Assembly: GCF_007828865.1 (NCBI RefSeq)
Contig: NZ_VIVK01000001.1
Span: forward strand, 6,262,001-6,326,000
DNA from: Kribbella amoyensis
GTDB taxonomy: Bacteria; Actinomycetota; Actinomycetes; Propionibacteriales; Kribbellaceae
DNA: 64,000 nt
Direction: 5' to 3'
A model generated the notes under the pieces. It ran no database searches. It worked only from the letters and a program-made list of their open reading frames with translations, and was not told where the DNA came from. Both the position numbers and the translations under genes were made by a program. Of the stretch, positions 17,310 through 25,919 are shown in pieces (the first letter of the stretch is position 1; each line of letters starts with the position of its first letter).

Positions 17310-18795
17310 CGGGCCGCGCAACGTCATCGTCGTCATGACCGATCAGCACCGCGCGGACCTGACCGCTCGCGAGGGCTTCGCGGTCGACTGCACGCCGACC
17401 CTCGATCGGCTCGCGCGCAACGGCCGCTGGTTCGACCGTGCGTACACGACCACGCCGTTGTGCGTGCCCGCGCGGATCAGCTTGCTGACCGGCCGCTTCC
17501 CCAACAGCCACGGGGTTCGCGGGAACGCGGGCTACTCCGATCCGAGCCGCGGCGACGACCTGATCGACGTCCTCGGCGCCGCCGGATTCCGGACCGCGTT
17601 GGTGGGCAAGAACCACTCGCACCTCACCCCGGACCGGCTGGACCACTGGGTCGAGTACAGCCACTACGGCCGGCTCCCCCCGAGCGCGTCGGCGGACAAG
17701 GACGCGGAGTTCGACAACTGGTTACGCGATCATCCCGGGACCACCGCGACGGCCACGCCGTTCCCGGTCGAGCAGCAGCTTCCCGCGCGCTTGGTGAACG
17801 AGGCGATCGACTGGCTGGACTCGGCCGGACCGGACGACCGGTCGTTCCTGTGGTTGTCGATCCCCGAACCGCACGTCCCGTACCAACTCCCCGAACCGTA
17901 CTTCTCCACGTACACTCCGCAGACCGTGCCCTCGGCGGCGACCACCTTCGACGAACTGGACCGGCGCGACTTCAGCTGGCGGTACGCGGGTCGGCTGGCG
18001 CAGCTCAGCGGTGAGGCAGAGCCGGACGTCCTGGCCAGGGCTCGGGCCAACTACGTCGGAATGCTGCGCCTGGTCGACGACCAGCTCGCCCGGCTCGTCA
18101 CCCGGCTCGAGGAATCCGGCCGGCTCGCGGACACCCTGCTCGTCGTCCTGGCCGATCACGGCGACTTCGCCGGCGAGTACGGGCTGATGCGCAAGGGCCC
18201 AGGGCTGCCCGAGGTGCTGACCCGCATCCCGATGGTGTTCCACGGCGCCGGGGTCCGGGCCGACCGGGAGCCGAGTCCGGCGCACGTGTCGATCGCGGAC
18301 GTGCTCCCGACGATCTGCGAGCTCGTCGGTCAGCCGGTACCGACCGGGGTCCAGGGCCGGAGCCTCGTCCCCGTCCTCACCGGGGCGAGCGACGGGACCG
18401 ACTACGCGAGCGTGTACGCCGAGCAGGGCGAGGGCCCGCCGTACCGGGAGACCGACCTCGGTGAGCAGACCCCCGGCGTACGGCGGAGCGCGGACGGGCG
18501 ACTCGTGATCGACACGGTCAACGAGGTGACCCAGGCCGGTCAGCGGCGGATGGTCCGCTCAGGTCGGTGGAAACTTCTGGCCGGGCCGGTCGGTGCGCCG
18601 CAGTTGTTCGACCTGTCCGCAGATCCGCTGGAACTCACGAACCTCACACCTCGTCCGGACGTGGCCGAGATCTTGCGGGACCTCCTCGCGAAGCTGGAGC
18701 GCTGGGACACCGGAGCCGATCCGGCTCACGACGGCCGCGGTACTCCCAACGACGCGACGATGCCGTCCGCGAGCCCGCCCTGCCAGCAGGCGTAG
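17302..18795 (+). CDS. Second sulfatase of the glycan locus
   Basis: 497 residues. Metal site NVIVVMTDQHRADL, maturation motif C54-V-P-A-R (CxPxR with Ala in place of the usual Ser), LTGRFPNSHGVRGN, LVGKNHSHLT, LLVVLADHGDFAGEYGLMRKGPGLPE, and the C-terminal SGRWKLLAGP...LFDLSADPLELTNL. No signal peptide. The ATG lies inside the end of the LacI gene (8-base overlap), so they are cotranscribed. Its last 70 bases overlap the 3' end of the convergent esterase gene; the final 25-30 residues (poor in family features) are encoded there. Probably removes a sulfate of a different position or sugar than the 11297 sulfatase. Confidence 0.88.
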   Translation: MADGPRNVIVVMTDQHRADLTAREGFAVDCTPTLDRLARNGRWFDRAYTTTPLCVPARISLLTGRFPNSHGVRGNAGYSDPSRGDDLIDVLGAAGFRTALVGKNHSHLTPDRLDHWVEYSHYGRLPPSASADKDAEFDNWLRDHPGTTATATPFPVEQQLPARLVNEAIDWLDSAGPDDRSFLWLSIPEPHVPYQLPEPYFSTYTPQTVPSAATTFDELDRRDFSWRYAGRLAQLSGEAEPDVLARARANYVGMLRLVDDQLARLVTRLEESGRLADTLLVVLADHGDFAGEYGLMRKGPGLPEVLTRIPMVFHGAGVRADREPSPAHVSIADVLPTICELVGQPVPTGVQGRSLVPVLTGASDGTDYASVYAEQGEGPPYRETDLGEQTPGVRRSADGRLVIDTVNEVTQAGQRRMVRSGRWKLLAGPVGAPQLFDLSADPLELTNLTPRPDVAEILRDLLAKLERWDTGADPAHDGRGTPNDATMPSASPPCQQA

Positions 18796-19859
18796 TCGTG
18801 CCCACCGCGGTACTCCTCGAAGGCGACCTGGTTGCCCGCAGCGGTCAGAACGTCCCGGAACCGTCGATTCGCCGCGGTCAGCTCGCCCTCTTCGCTGCCT
18901 GCTTCCAGGAAGAACGCGACCCGCGGTACACCCGGGTTCTCGTAGGCCGCCATCAGGCCGGCGCCGGACACACCACCGGCATCGTCACCCGGCCACCACA
19001 GCGCCGCCGACTGGCCGATCACCTTGGCGACCTGATCCGGCGCGATCGACGCGACGTGCGTTGCCGCGAGCCCGCCGAGACTCTGCCCGGCCAGGACTGT
19101 TCGCTCCGGGTCGTCGGTCACGCCCCGGTTCGACCGCAGGTACGGCAGCAGCTCGTCCAGGACGAAACCTGCGAACTGGTCGGGACGAGTCAGGCTGCGG
19201 ACCCGGGTCGGACCACGATCCGCCGACCCGTGGATGGACTCGACCAGCACCGCCACGAACGGCGGTACGACCCTGTCGGCCACCAGATTGGCGAACGTGG
19301 TCGTGATACCGAGCTGGAGCCAGGACCCACCGTCGTACGACACCACCACCGGAAGATCGGCTGATCCGTCGCCGGTGTCGGGGGTCCAGACGTGGACGGC
19401 CGAGTCACCGAGTTCGACGCGGCTCAGGGTGCCCGGCCGGACGTCGGGTCGCTTCGCCACCCAGGGCTGGGGTGGCGCGGCCGGCAGTTCGAGGACGGAC
19501 GCCGCTCCGGGATTGCCCCAGATCAGACCCGGTGGAACCGTCGCCGATGCGTCCGGATCGGGGACGCCCGCGGCCAGGATGCTCAGCCAGCGGTCCTCGT
19601 CCGGCTTCTCCGCGCCGAGCGGATCCTCGAGCGGGCAGAACTGGTACGCCGTCCGCAGATCGGCCGGCAGCTTCGCGGTCCACGTCCAGGTCCCGTCCCC
19701 ACCGGCCGACATCAGGTACTCGGCCAGCTCACCGCTGTCCCGTGCTTCATCGGTGAGCGCGATCAACCGGACGAGCACGTCGCGGGCGGGTCGGGACGGA
19801 TCCGGTTCCACCCAGCGCAGCGTGATCTCGTGGTCCGTGGCTTCCAGCGAGTCAGACAT
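18726..19859 (-). CDS. Enterochelin-esterase-like alpha/beta hydrolase
   Basis: 377 residues. An N-terminal early-set beta domain (EITLRWVEPDPSRPARDVLVRLIALTDE ... DGTWTWTAKLPADLRTAYQF) precedes an esterase domain with LPVVVSYDGG, the nucleophile Ser in LAGQSLGG, and the catalytic His region EYRGGHDYACWQGGL. This is the Fes/IroD architecture, which hydrolyses ferric enterobactin-type trilactones in the cytoplasm; other ester substrates are possible. ATG at 19859 is used; an in-frame GTG at 19874 is an alternative and neither has a strong ribosome-binding site. It follows an EntS-like exporter gene, supporting a siderophore-related role. Confidence 0.8.
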   Translation of the reverse strand: MSDSLEATDHEITLRWVEPDPSRPARDVLVRLIALTDEARDSGELAEYLMSAGGDGTWTWTAKLPADLRTAYQFCPLEDPLGAEKPDEDRWLSILAAGVPDPDASATVPPGLIWGNPGAASVLELPAAPPQPWVAKRPDVRPGTLSRVELGDSAVHVWTPDTGDGSADLPVVVSYDGGSWLQLGITTTFANLVADRVVPPFVAVLVESIHGSADRGPTRVRSLTRPDQFAGFVLDELLPYLRSNRGVTDDPERTVLAGQSLGGLAATHVASIAPDQVAKVIGQSAALWWPGDDAGGVSGAGLMAAYENPGVPRVAFFLEAGSEEGELTAANRRFRDVLTAAGNQVAFEEYRGGHDYACWQGGLADGIVASLGVPRPS

Positions 19860-19887
19860 GCCTCGTCGTACCACGAAACAAGCGGTC

Positions 19888-21168
19888 TCATCCAGACAGC
19901 ACGTCGCTCGGTGTCGCCGCGGGCCGATCGGCCGAGGAGCCGAGCTCCGCGTTGAGCAGCTGTGGGGTCCACACGGTCAGTGCGACCAGGCAGACCACCA
20001 GCAACACCGCTGCCACGAACGTGGTGGCGGCGAGGCCGAAGTGCTCGGCGAGAGCGCCGAGGCCCAGGGCGGCGACCGGCATGATGCCGATGGCAAGCTC
20101 CTGGACGCCGAGGGCCCGGCCGTGCAGGTGGGGTTCGGTGGTGATCAGCAGCAGCGTGGTCTGCAGGACGCCGAACGCCGCGCTCATCAGCCCGATCGCG
20201 CCCATCAGGACGAACGAGACGACCGGGTTCCGGGACACCGCGAACAGCGCCCACAGCGTCCCCCAGCCGGCGGTCCCCACGACGAACATCGCGCCCTTGT
20301 GACGGAAGTCCCCCATTCCGGCGATCACCAGCGAACCGATCAGGCCGCCGACGCCACCACAGGTCAGGAGCCAACCGAGCCCGGCGGCGTCCAGGCCGAG
20401 CGACTCCTGCGCGAAGACGGGCATGAAGGACTGGTAGATCGGCCACAGCAGCGTGTTCGCGGCCAGCGTCACCAGGAGTACCGCCGTGGCGAGGCGGTTC
20501 CGGACGATCGCCCGCAGGCCCGATACGACCGATTGGACGGCCGACGCACTGCGTTCGTGCGCCACCTGACCGAGACCGCGCAACGGCAACAGCAGCACCA
20601 GCGAGATCGCGTACCAGACCGTGGAGATCCACAGCGCCGCCGGCGCACCGAGTCCGCTGATCATCAGGCCACCGACCGCCGGGCCGACGACCTGGGTCAT
20701 GTTCATCGCCATCGAGTTGAGCGCGTTGGCGTTGCTGAGGTTCCGCCGCCCGACCAGATCCAGGACCAGCGAGGCGCGCGCGGGCTGGGACGGCGACTGC
20801 GCCAGGCCGACCGCCAGGCCGCCGACCACCAGCGCCCAGTACGGCGGCCGGGTCAGTGACGTCAGCGCCGCGACGGCGCTCACCGCGACCAGTGCCCAAG
20901 CACACGCGATCGTCAGCAGCCGGACCCGGTTGTGCCGGTCCGCGAAGGCCCCCGCGAACGGCCCGAGCAGCATCGGCGCGAGCCGGGCCGCGGTGTACAC
21001 GGCGACGAGCAGTTCCGATCGAGTGGTCTCGTACACGAGCCACCCAAGGACCAGCGTCTGCGTCCACACACCGCCGAAGAAAAACAGGTTGGAGAACCAC
21101 AGCAGCCGAAACGGCCGGTTCCCGTGCAGCGAGGCCAGTGCACGCCGCACCATCACGGTTGCTGCCAT
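19888..21168 (-). CDS. MFS transporter, EntS-like
   Basis: 426 residues with about 12 membrane segments (LFRLLWFSNLFFFGGVWTQTLVLGWLVYE at the start) and the loop GPFAGAFADRHNRVRLL typical of the major facilitator superfamily. It resembles exporters of the enterobactin exporter/MFS_3 type. Its ATG directly abuts the stop of the upstream amidohydrolase (TGAATG), and the esterase follows 28 bases after its stop, so it is the middle gene of a three-gene operon. Substrate direction (export of a siderophore or of an amidohydrolase product) is inferred from neighbours only. Confidence 0.82.
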   Translation of the reverse strand: MAATVMVRRALASLHGNRPFRLLWFSNLFFFGGVWTQTLVLGWLVYETTRSELLVAVYTAARLAPMLLGPFAGAFADRHNRVRLLTIACAWALVAVSAVAALTSLTRPPYWALVVGGLAVGLAQSPSQPARASLVLDLVGRRNLSNANALNSMAMNMTQVVGPAVGGLMISGLGAPAALWISTVWYAISLVLLLPLRGLGQVAHERSASAVQSVVSGLRAIVRNRLATAVLLVTLAANTLLWPIYQSFMPVFAQESLGLDAAGLGWLLTCGGVGGLIGSLVIAGMGDFRHKGAMFVVGTAGWGTLWALFAVSRNPVVSFVLMGAIGLMSAAFGVLQTTLLLITTEPHLHGRALGVQELAIGIMPVAALGLGALAEHFGLAATTFVAAVLLVVCLVALTVWTPQLLNAELGSSADRPAATPSDVLSG

Positions 21169-22356
21169 TCAGACGCGCAACTCGCCGTCGCGGACCACGA
21201 CCTTGCCGCCGGCAACTACCAGCTCACGGCGCGGCGCCCGGACCAGCGCGTCCTGGACGTTCTCTGCGTCGAGCAGGACGACATCGGCGCGCGAACCGGG
21301 CGCCACCCCGTGCTGCTCCCGATGCACGAACCGCGCGCCCTCGGTCGTCGCCAGCTCGATCGCGTACGCCAGCTCGTCGTCGGTCCGCAGCCCGTGCAGC
21401 CGGGCGAACCCGAGCGCGACCCGGAGCAGATCGCCGTCACCGTACGGCGACCACAGATCGCGGATCCCGTCGGTGCCCAGCCCGATGGCGACACCTCGGT
21501 CACGCATGGCGCGCCAGGGCAACGGCGCCGACCGGACCGGCGCGACGGTCGCCCAGGAGATCCCCGCCTCGCCGAGCTGGTCCACGAGCCGCGCCTGACG
21601 ATCGGTGGACAGCTCACCGAGCGCGAACCCGTGCGAGACCGTGACCTTGCCGGCGAGGCCCGCGCGGAGGGTGCGCTCGATGATCAGCTCGTACTGGAAG
21701 GCGCCGAGCTCACCGCCGTCGTGGAGGTGGATGTCGAGACCCACATCGCGTCGCTCGGCGATCTCGAAGAGCGCGTCGAGCTGGGCCACCGGGTCCCGGT
21801 CGATCGATGCCGGGTCGAGTCCGCCGATACTCGTCGCGCCCTCCGCGGCTGCCCGGTCCAGCAGATCCAGGACGCCGGGCCGACGCATCACCCCGTCCTG
21901 CGGGAACGCGACGATCTCCACGTCCACCGCGTTGCCGAGCGACTCGGCGGCCGCGAGCACGTTCTCGATCCCGCGCAGCCCGACCCCCAGGTCCACGTCC
22001 ACGTGGGTCCGCGTCGCCGTGGTGCCGTGCCGGAGGAACTCCCGCAGCACCGCCTTCGCCCCGTCCACGCTGGGGATGCCGTACTTGTCCCGCTCCGCGC
22101 GCTCGTGCGCGATCCGGCCCTGCGTCGTCGCCTCACCGCCGTACGGCACCCACGGCCGGCCCCACCAGCTCTTGTCCACGTGCGCGTGCGCGTTGACGAA
22201 CCCGGGCAGCGCCAGCAGCCCGCGACCGTCGATCCGCTCCCCCGTCGTGGTCGCGGTCCCGGCCGGTACGACGTCCACGATCCGGCCGTCCGCGATCACC
22301 ACGTCGACCGGCGGCCCGCCCCACGGGCGCACGTTGGCAAGCAGCAAGGAAGTCAT
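21169..22356 (-). CDS. Cytosine-deaminase-like amidohydrolase
   Basis: 395 residues. Metal-dependent amidohydrolase barrel with FVNAHAHVDKSWWG (first His pair), THVDVDLGVGLRG, DIHLHDGGE (third His), VSHGFALGEL and GLGTDGIRDLWSPYGDGDLLRVAL (Asp). This order matches the cytosine deaminase / N-isopropylammelide hydrolase group, so the reaction is likely deamination or hydrolysis of a nitrogen heterocycle. It is first in the operon with an MFS transporter and an esterase. Two GGTATACC palindromes lie between its start and the GntR gene upstream. Confidence 0.83.
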   Translation of the reverse strand: MTSLLLANVRPWGGPPVDVVIADGRIVDVVPAGTATTTGERIDGRGLLALPGFVNAHAHVDKSWWGRPWVPYGGEATTQGRIAHERAERDKYGIPSVDGAKAVLREFLRHGTTATRTHVDVDLGVGLRGIENVLAAAESLGNAVDVEIVAFPQDGVMRRPGVLDLLDRAAAEGATSIGGLDPASIDRDPVAQLDALFEIAERRDVGLDIHLHDGGELGAFQYELIIERTLRAGLAGKVTVSHGFALGELSTDRQARLVDQLGEAGISWATVAPVRSAPLPWRAMRDRGVAIGLGTDGIRDLWSPYGDGDLLRVALGFARLHGLRTDDELAYAIELATTEGARFVHREQHGVAPGSRADVVLLDAENVQDALVRAPRRELVVAGGKVVVRDGELRV

Positions 22357-22364
22357 GACCAGAA

Positions 22365-22374
22365 TGGTATACCA
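22365..22374. promoter_or_regulatory. GntR-type operator, site 1
   Basis: TGGTATACCA, a perfect 10-bp palindrome 9 bases upstream of the amidohydrolase ATG (22356, minus strand). FCD-class GntR proteins commonly bind such T-GGTATACC-A sites. Confidence 0.7.
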
Positions 22375-22430
22375 AACTGACCAGCCTGCCGGCAGAAGGC
22401 GTTCGATCTGTCCGTCCGCGGAGATCTGCG

Positions 22431-22440
22431 CGGTATACCG
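22431..22440. promoter_or_regulatory. GntR-type operator, site 2
   Basis: CGGTATACCG, a perfect palindrome sharing the GGTATACC core with the site 66 bases away at 22365. It lies just after the GntR stop codon, within the 87-base gap before the amidohydrolase gene. Confidence 0.65.
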
Positions 22441-22443
22441 GAG

Positions 22444-23082
22444 CTACGGCCGCACCCGAGTCATCAGGTGCTGGGAAGCCTTCAGGTGTTCGCCGACCAG
22501 CCGGTCGATCGCCGTGACGTCCCGGTTCGCAATCGCGGTGTACAGGCCCTCGTGCTGCTCCGCGACCGCGAGCAGGTCGTCGTGCTGCGCCATCAACCAC
22601 CGCAGCCGGCTCCGCACCGGCCGCTCGATCTCGGTGAGCAACTCGTTCGACGCCAACTCGGTGACCACCTCGTGGAAATCGGCCCCCGCCCGCCGCGCCC
22701 GGACCGCGTCGTTCGCCCGGGCCGCCGCGAACTCCTCGTCGAGCATGGCCCGCAGTCGCTCCAGTCCTTCGCGCGTCCGCCGCTCGGCCGCGAGCCGGAA
22801 CGTCAACGGCTCGAACGCCGCCCGCACCTCGTTGAGATCGGCCACATCCGAATCGGTGAACTCCCGCACCACCGCCCAGGACCGCGGTCGCGGCGTCACC
22901 AGCCCCTCCGCGACCAACGCCTTCAATGCGTCCCGGACCGGCACCCGGCTCACCCCGAGCTCCTCGGCCAGGTCCCGCTCCACCAAGCGGTCCCCCGGCG
23001 CCCGCACTCCGTCGAGGATGTCGTCGCGCAACCGCCGCGTCACCCGCTCCGACTCGGACTCGAAGCCTTCGCCCTGACTCAC
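22444..23082 (-). CDS. GntR-family regulator, FCD subfamily
   Basis: 212 residues. Winged helix-turn-helix at the start (RLRDDILDGVRAPGDRLVERDLAEELGVSRVPVRDALKALVAEGLV) and an all-helical FCD effector domain (LNEVRAAFEPLTFRLAAERR ... DFHEVVTELASNELL ... DRLVGEHLKAS), whose Asp and His residues usually bind a metal and a carboxylate ligand. GTG at 23082 gives the normal family length; longer in-frame versions add unrelated sequence. It lies 87 bases upstream of the amidohydrolase-MFS-esterase operon in the same direction, with two palindromic sites in the gap. Confidence 0.88.
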   Translation of the reverse strand: MSQGEGFESESERVTRRLRDDILDGVRAPGDRLVERDLAEELGVSRVPVRDALKALVAEGLVTPRPRSWAVVREFTDSDVADLNEVRAAFEPLTFRLAAERRTREGLERLRAMLDEEFAAARANDAVRARRAGADFHEVVTELASNELLTEIERPVRSRLRWLMAQHDDLLAVAEQHEGLYTAIANRDVTAIDRLVGEHLKASQHLMTRVRP

Positions 23083-23175
23083 CGCCCCAGTATGCAAGAC
23101 GCGCCGCCGGGTCTCCCTTGATCGACTGGGTCGCGGGATCAACCCGTGCACCGGCGACCCCGCACTCGGGTTTGG

Positions 23176-25230
23176 TCAGCCCTGGCCCAACGCACCAGGC
23201 AGCGGTGCCGCGTGGACGATCTGCAGGTGGCTGACCGCGCGGGTGAGGACGACGTACAGCCGTTGCAGGCCGCGGGGTTCGGCGGCCACGATGTTCGCCG
23301 GTTCGGCCACCACGACCGCGTCGAACTCCAGCCCCTTCGCGAGGCTTGCCGGGACGCAGACCAGCCGGGCCGTGTCCATCGCGTCCTCGGCCGCACCGAG
23401 CAACGCGGGCTCGAGGCCGGCTGTCGCGAGCGCCTCCTGCAACGCGGGGACCTGGTCGTCGGCGGCGATCATCGCGACCGTCCCCTCACCGGCCAGCGCG
23501 GCCTTGCACGCATCGACGAGCGCGGCCGGGACCGAGTGCTCGTCGGTCCGGACCACGGCCAGCGCGTCGGCGACCGTCCGGACTCCCCGCGGTACGCCCA
23601 GCGTCGGCGCGATCTGCGGCAACAGCTTCGCCGCGAACTCGATGATCTGGTCCGGCACCCGGAAGCCCCGGTCCAGCTCGGCCACGACGCCGTCGGACTT
23701 CGCGAGGTGACCGAGAACCAGGTCCCACGACCCGGCGGCCCACGGCGTGGTGGCCTGGGCCAGGTCGCCGAGAACCGTGGCCGAACCGGTCCGGCAGCGC
23801 CGGCCGAGAGCGCGCAGCTGCATCGCCGACAGGTCCTGCGCCTCGTCCAGGACCAGGTGGCCGAGCGATCCGCTCTGGCGCTCGATCAGGTCGTCGAGTT
23901 CGTCGAGCAGCACCGTGTCGGCGTCCGACCACTGCGCCGACTTCCACGAGCGCGGCGCCTTCGGCCAGAGCAGGGCAGCCCGCTCGTCCTCGGTGAGGTC
24001 GTCGCCGGCCGACTGCGCGAGGAAGTCGGCGTCGGAGAACAACCGGTACAGGATCTGCTCGGGCGCGACCCGGGGCCAGACCGCGTCGACGAGAGCCTTC
24101 ACCGGCTTCGACCGGGCGACGGCGTTCTGGACCCGGTCGTCCGGTGACTCGCCGCGCCGCTCCATCTGGACCAGGACGGCGTGCGCGATCCGCTGCGCGA
24201 GCGCGTTCCGGCCCGGGGCGTACCGGGTCGACTCCCGCAGCGCGGTCACGATGTCCAGGACCTCGTCGTCGTGGACGCGGTACCGCCGGGATCCCTTGCT
24301 GTAAAGGATTCCCTCGGTCGGCTGCCCGACGAAGGACCAGAGCGCGCGATGGAGGACGCGTTCCATCCGGGCGTCGCCCTTGACCCGGGCGGCCTCCGCG
24401 TCGTCCGCGGCCGCGGCCGGTTGTGGGATCAGCTCGTCGATGGTGATCTGGCGGACGTCGACCTCGCCGAGCGCCGGCAGCACCTTGCGGATGTAGGAGA
24501 GGAACGAGCGGTTCGGCCCGACGATCACGACGCCGCCCCGGCTCAGCCGCTCCCGCTCGGTGTACAGCAGGTACGCGACCCGGTGCAGGCCGACGGCGGT
24601 CTTCCCGGTACCGGGTGCGCCCTGCACGCAGACGGTCGGGTGCAGCGGCGCCCGGACCAGGTCGTCCTGCTCCGGCTGGATGGTGGCCACGATGTCGCGC
24701 ATCGGCCCGGTCCGGGGACGCTCGATCTCGGCCCGCAGGAACGCGTCCGCCTGGTCCTCGGACCCGGCGCCGATCAGCGGCTCGTCCTCGAAGCCGGTCA
24801 GCTCGGCCGCGTCCGAGAAGCCGTACCGCCGCCGGAGCAGGACGCGCTGCCGGTCGGTACGGGTCGCCCGGTAGAACGGCACCGAGACGGGCGCCCGCCA
24901 GTCGATGACGAGCGGGACGCCGTTGCCGTCGTGCACGTGCCGGCGGCCGATGTGGATCCGGTCGAGGTCCTCGATCGTGCCGGTCTCGTAGTCCAGCAGG
25001 CCGAAGAACAACGGCACGTCCGGCAGGTCGAGCAGGGCCTGGGTGCGCTGCTCGTACGCGCGGGCGTTGGCCTCGTTGGTGAAGCGCTCGTCGTTGTCCT
25101 CACCGCCGATCACCGGGATCTCGCGACCCTCGACGTCGCGGTACATCCGGGCCAGCGCGGCCCGGGCTTCGGTGAGAAAGCCGCGTTCGGCCTGGAGTTC
25201 GGGGGAAGGGGCAGGTGTGGTTTCGACCAT
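23176..25230 (-). CDS. HelD-like RNA-polymerase-associated helicase
   Basis: 684 residues, a UvrD/Rep-like superfamily 1 ATPase. A coiled N-terminal arm (ELQAERGFLTEARAALARMYRDVE) precedes VIDWRAPVSVPFYRA, Walker A QGAPGTGKT (residues 203-211), VIVGPNRSFLSYI, Walker B HLVLDEAQDLSAMQLRAL, RGFRVPDQIIEFA and LYVVLTRAVSHLQIVHA. Length and the WRAP segment match the shorter class II HelD proteins of actinobacteria, which displace stalled RNA polymerase and in some species protect it from rifampicin (HelR). The ATG at 25230 is preceded by a weak GAGG. The 184 bases upstream hold no recognisable rifamycin-associated element and no other gene. Confidence 0.87.
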   Translation of the reverse strand: MVETTPAPSPELQAERGFLTEARAALARMYRDVEGREIPVIGGEDNDERFTNEANARAYEQRTQALLDLPDVPLFFGLLDYETGTIEDLDRIHIGRRHVHDGNGVPLVIDWRAPVSVPFYRATRTDRQRVLLRRRYGFSDAAELTGFEDEPLIGAGSEDQADAFLRAEIERPRTGPMRDIVATIQPEQDDLVRAPLHPTVCVQGAPGTGKTAVGLHRVAYLLYTERERLSRGGVVIVGPNRSFLSYIRKVLPALGEVDVRQITIDELIPQPAAAADDAEAARVKGDARMERVLHRALWSFVGQPTEGILYSKGSRRYRVHDDEVLDIVTALRESTRYAPGRNALAQRIAHAVLVQMERRGESPDDRVQNAVARSKPVKALVDAVWPRVAPEQILYRLFSDADFLAQSAGDDLTEDERAALLWPKAPRSWKSAQWSDADTVLLDELDDLIERQSGSLGHLVLDEAQDLSAMQLRALGRRCRTGSATVLGDLAQATTPWAAGSWDLVLGHLAKSDGVVAELDRGFRVPDQIIEFAAKLLPQIAPTLGVPRGVRTVADALAVVRTDEHSVPAALVDACKAALAGEGTVAMIAADDQVPALQEALATAGLEPALLGAAEDAMDTARLVCVPASLAKGLEFDAVVVAEPANIVAAEPRGLQRLYVVLTRAVSHLQIVHAAPLPGALGQG

Positions 25231-25414
25231 CGGAAGGAGCCTCGACTCGGTGGTGGGGGGAACGACGGACGGCGGCGACCGACAAGGGTCCCGCCCCGAA
25301 GAGTTCCTCCGGTTCGATTCGATCCTTCACGCAAGTGCAGGGAAGCCACCCGAAAGACAGACCGAGGACGCTACCAGCCCGTCCGGCGGCCCCGCCACCG
25401 ATTAAATCTCGGCA

Positions 25415-25843
25415 CTAGGCCGGGTCGACGCCCTCCTCCAGGCGACGCCGGAGCAGCTGGTGGAGCGGGATCGACTCGCCGTCGCGCGCACCCTGGCCGA
25501 CCACCAGCGGCGGGTCGGACGGCCGCGGCTGGACCCCGAGCAGCCGGGCCTTCAGGTTCGGCTGCACGCCGAGCACATAGAAGTTGCCCTCGGCATCCAC
25601 ACCGACGGACCGGTTCCGGCGCAGGTACCACCCGGTCAGGCCGGTCCGGTAGCTCGTCCCGGACCCGACCACGTGCGCGCGCAGCGGCACCGGGGCGTAT
25701 CCCTTCGCCTTCATCTGCGCGACGAACTCGGTCAACAGGGCCCGTGCCCGCGCGGTCTCGGACGCCCGGCGGCGTTCGAGCGCCTCGGCCTGCGCGGCCG
25801 CCGCCTCCCGCCGCTGCTCCCGCCAGTTCGCCTGACTGTCCAC
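25415..25843 (-). CDS. Conserved actinobacterial protein of unknown function
   Basis: 142 residues, no signal peptide. The first 45 residues are a charged helix rich in Arg, Glu and Ala (WREQRREAAAAQAEALERRRASETARARALLTEF split over two predicted turns); the rest is a compact domain with GSGTSYRTGLTGWYLRRNRSVGVDAEGNFYVLGVQPN and a short C-terminal helix. I do not recognise a function. It starts with GTG and has no Shine-Dalgarno site; TAGGCT lies exactly 6 bases before the start, so the transcript is probably leaderless. Divergent from the potassium transporter gene. Confidence 0.75.
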   Translation of the reverse strand: MDSQANWREQRREAAAAQAEALERRRASETARARALLTEFVAQMKAKGYAPVPLRAHVVGSGTSYRTGLTGWYLRRNRSVGVDAEGNFYVLGVQPNLKARLLGVQPRPSDPPLVVGQGARDGESIPLHQLLRRRLEEGVDPA

Positions 25844-25849
25844 CCCGCC

Positions 25850-25855
25850 AGCCTA
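25850..25855 (-). promoter_or_regulatory. -10 element of a probable leaderless transcript
   Basis: TAGGCT on the minus strand, ending 6 bases before the GTG start at 25843. No ribosome-binding sequence separates it from the start codon. Confidence 0.45.
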
Positions 25856-25919
25856 GTGCCCCGTGCTTCAATGCTGGTGTGGGCACGGTTCGGGGTCCGG
25901 ACGGGGCGGGGCGTGGGGG

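Noticed and set aside
25231..25414. Possible rifamycin-associated element before HelD
   Set aside because: No sequence resembling the paired GGGGCTT/AAGGCCC-type element found on reading.
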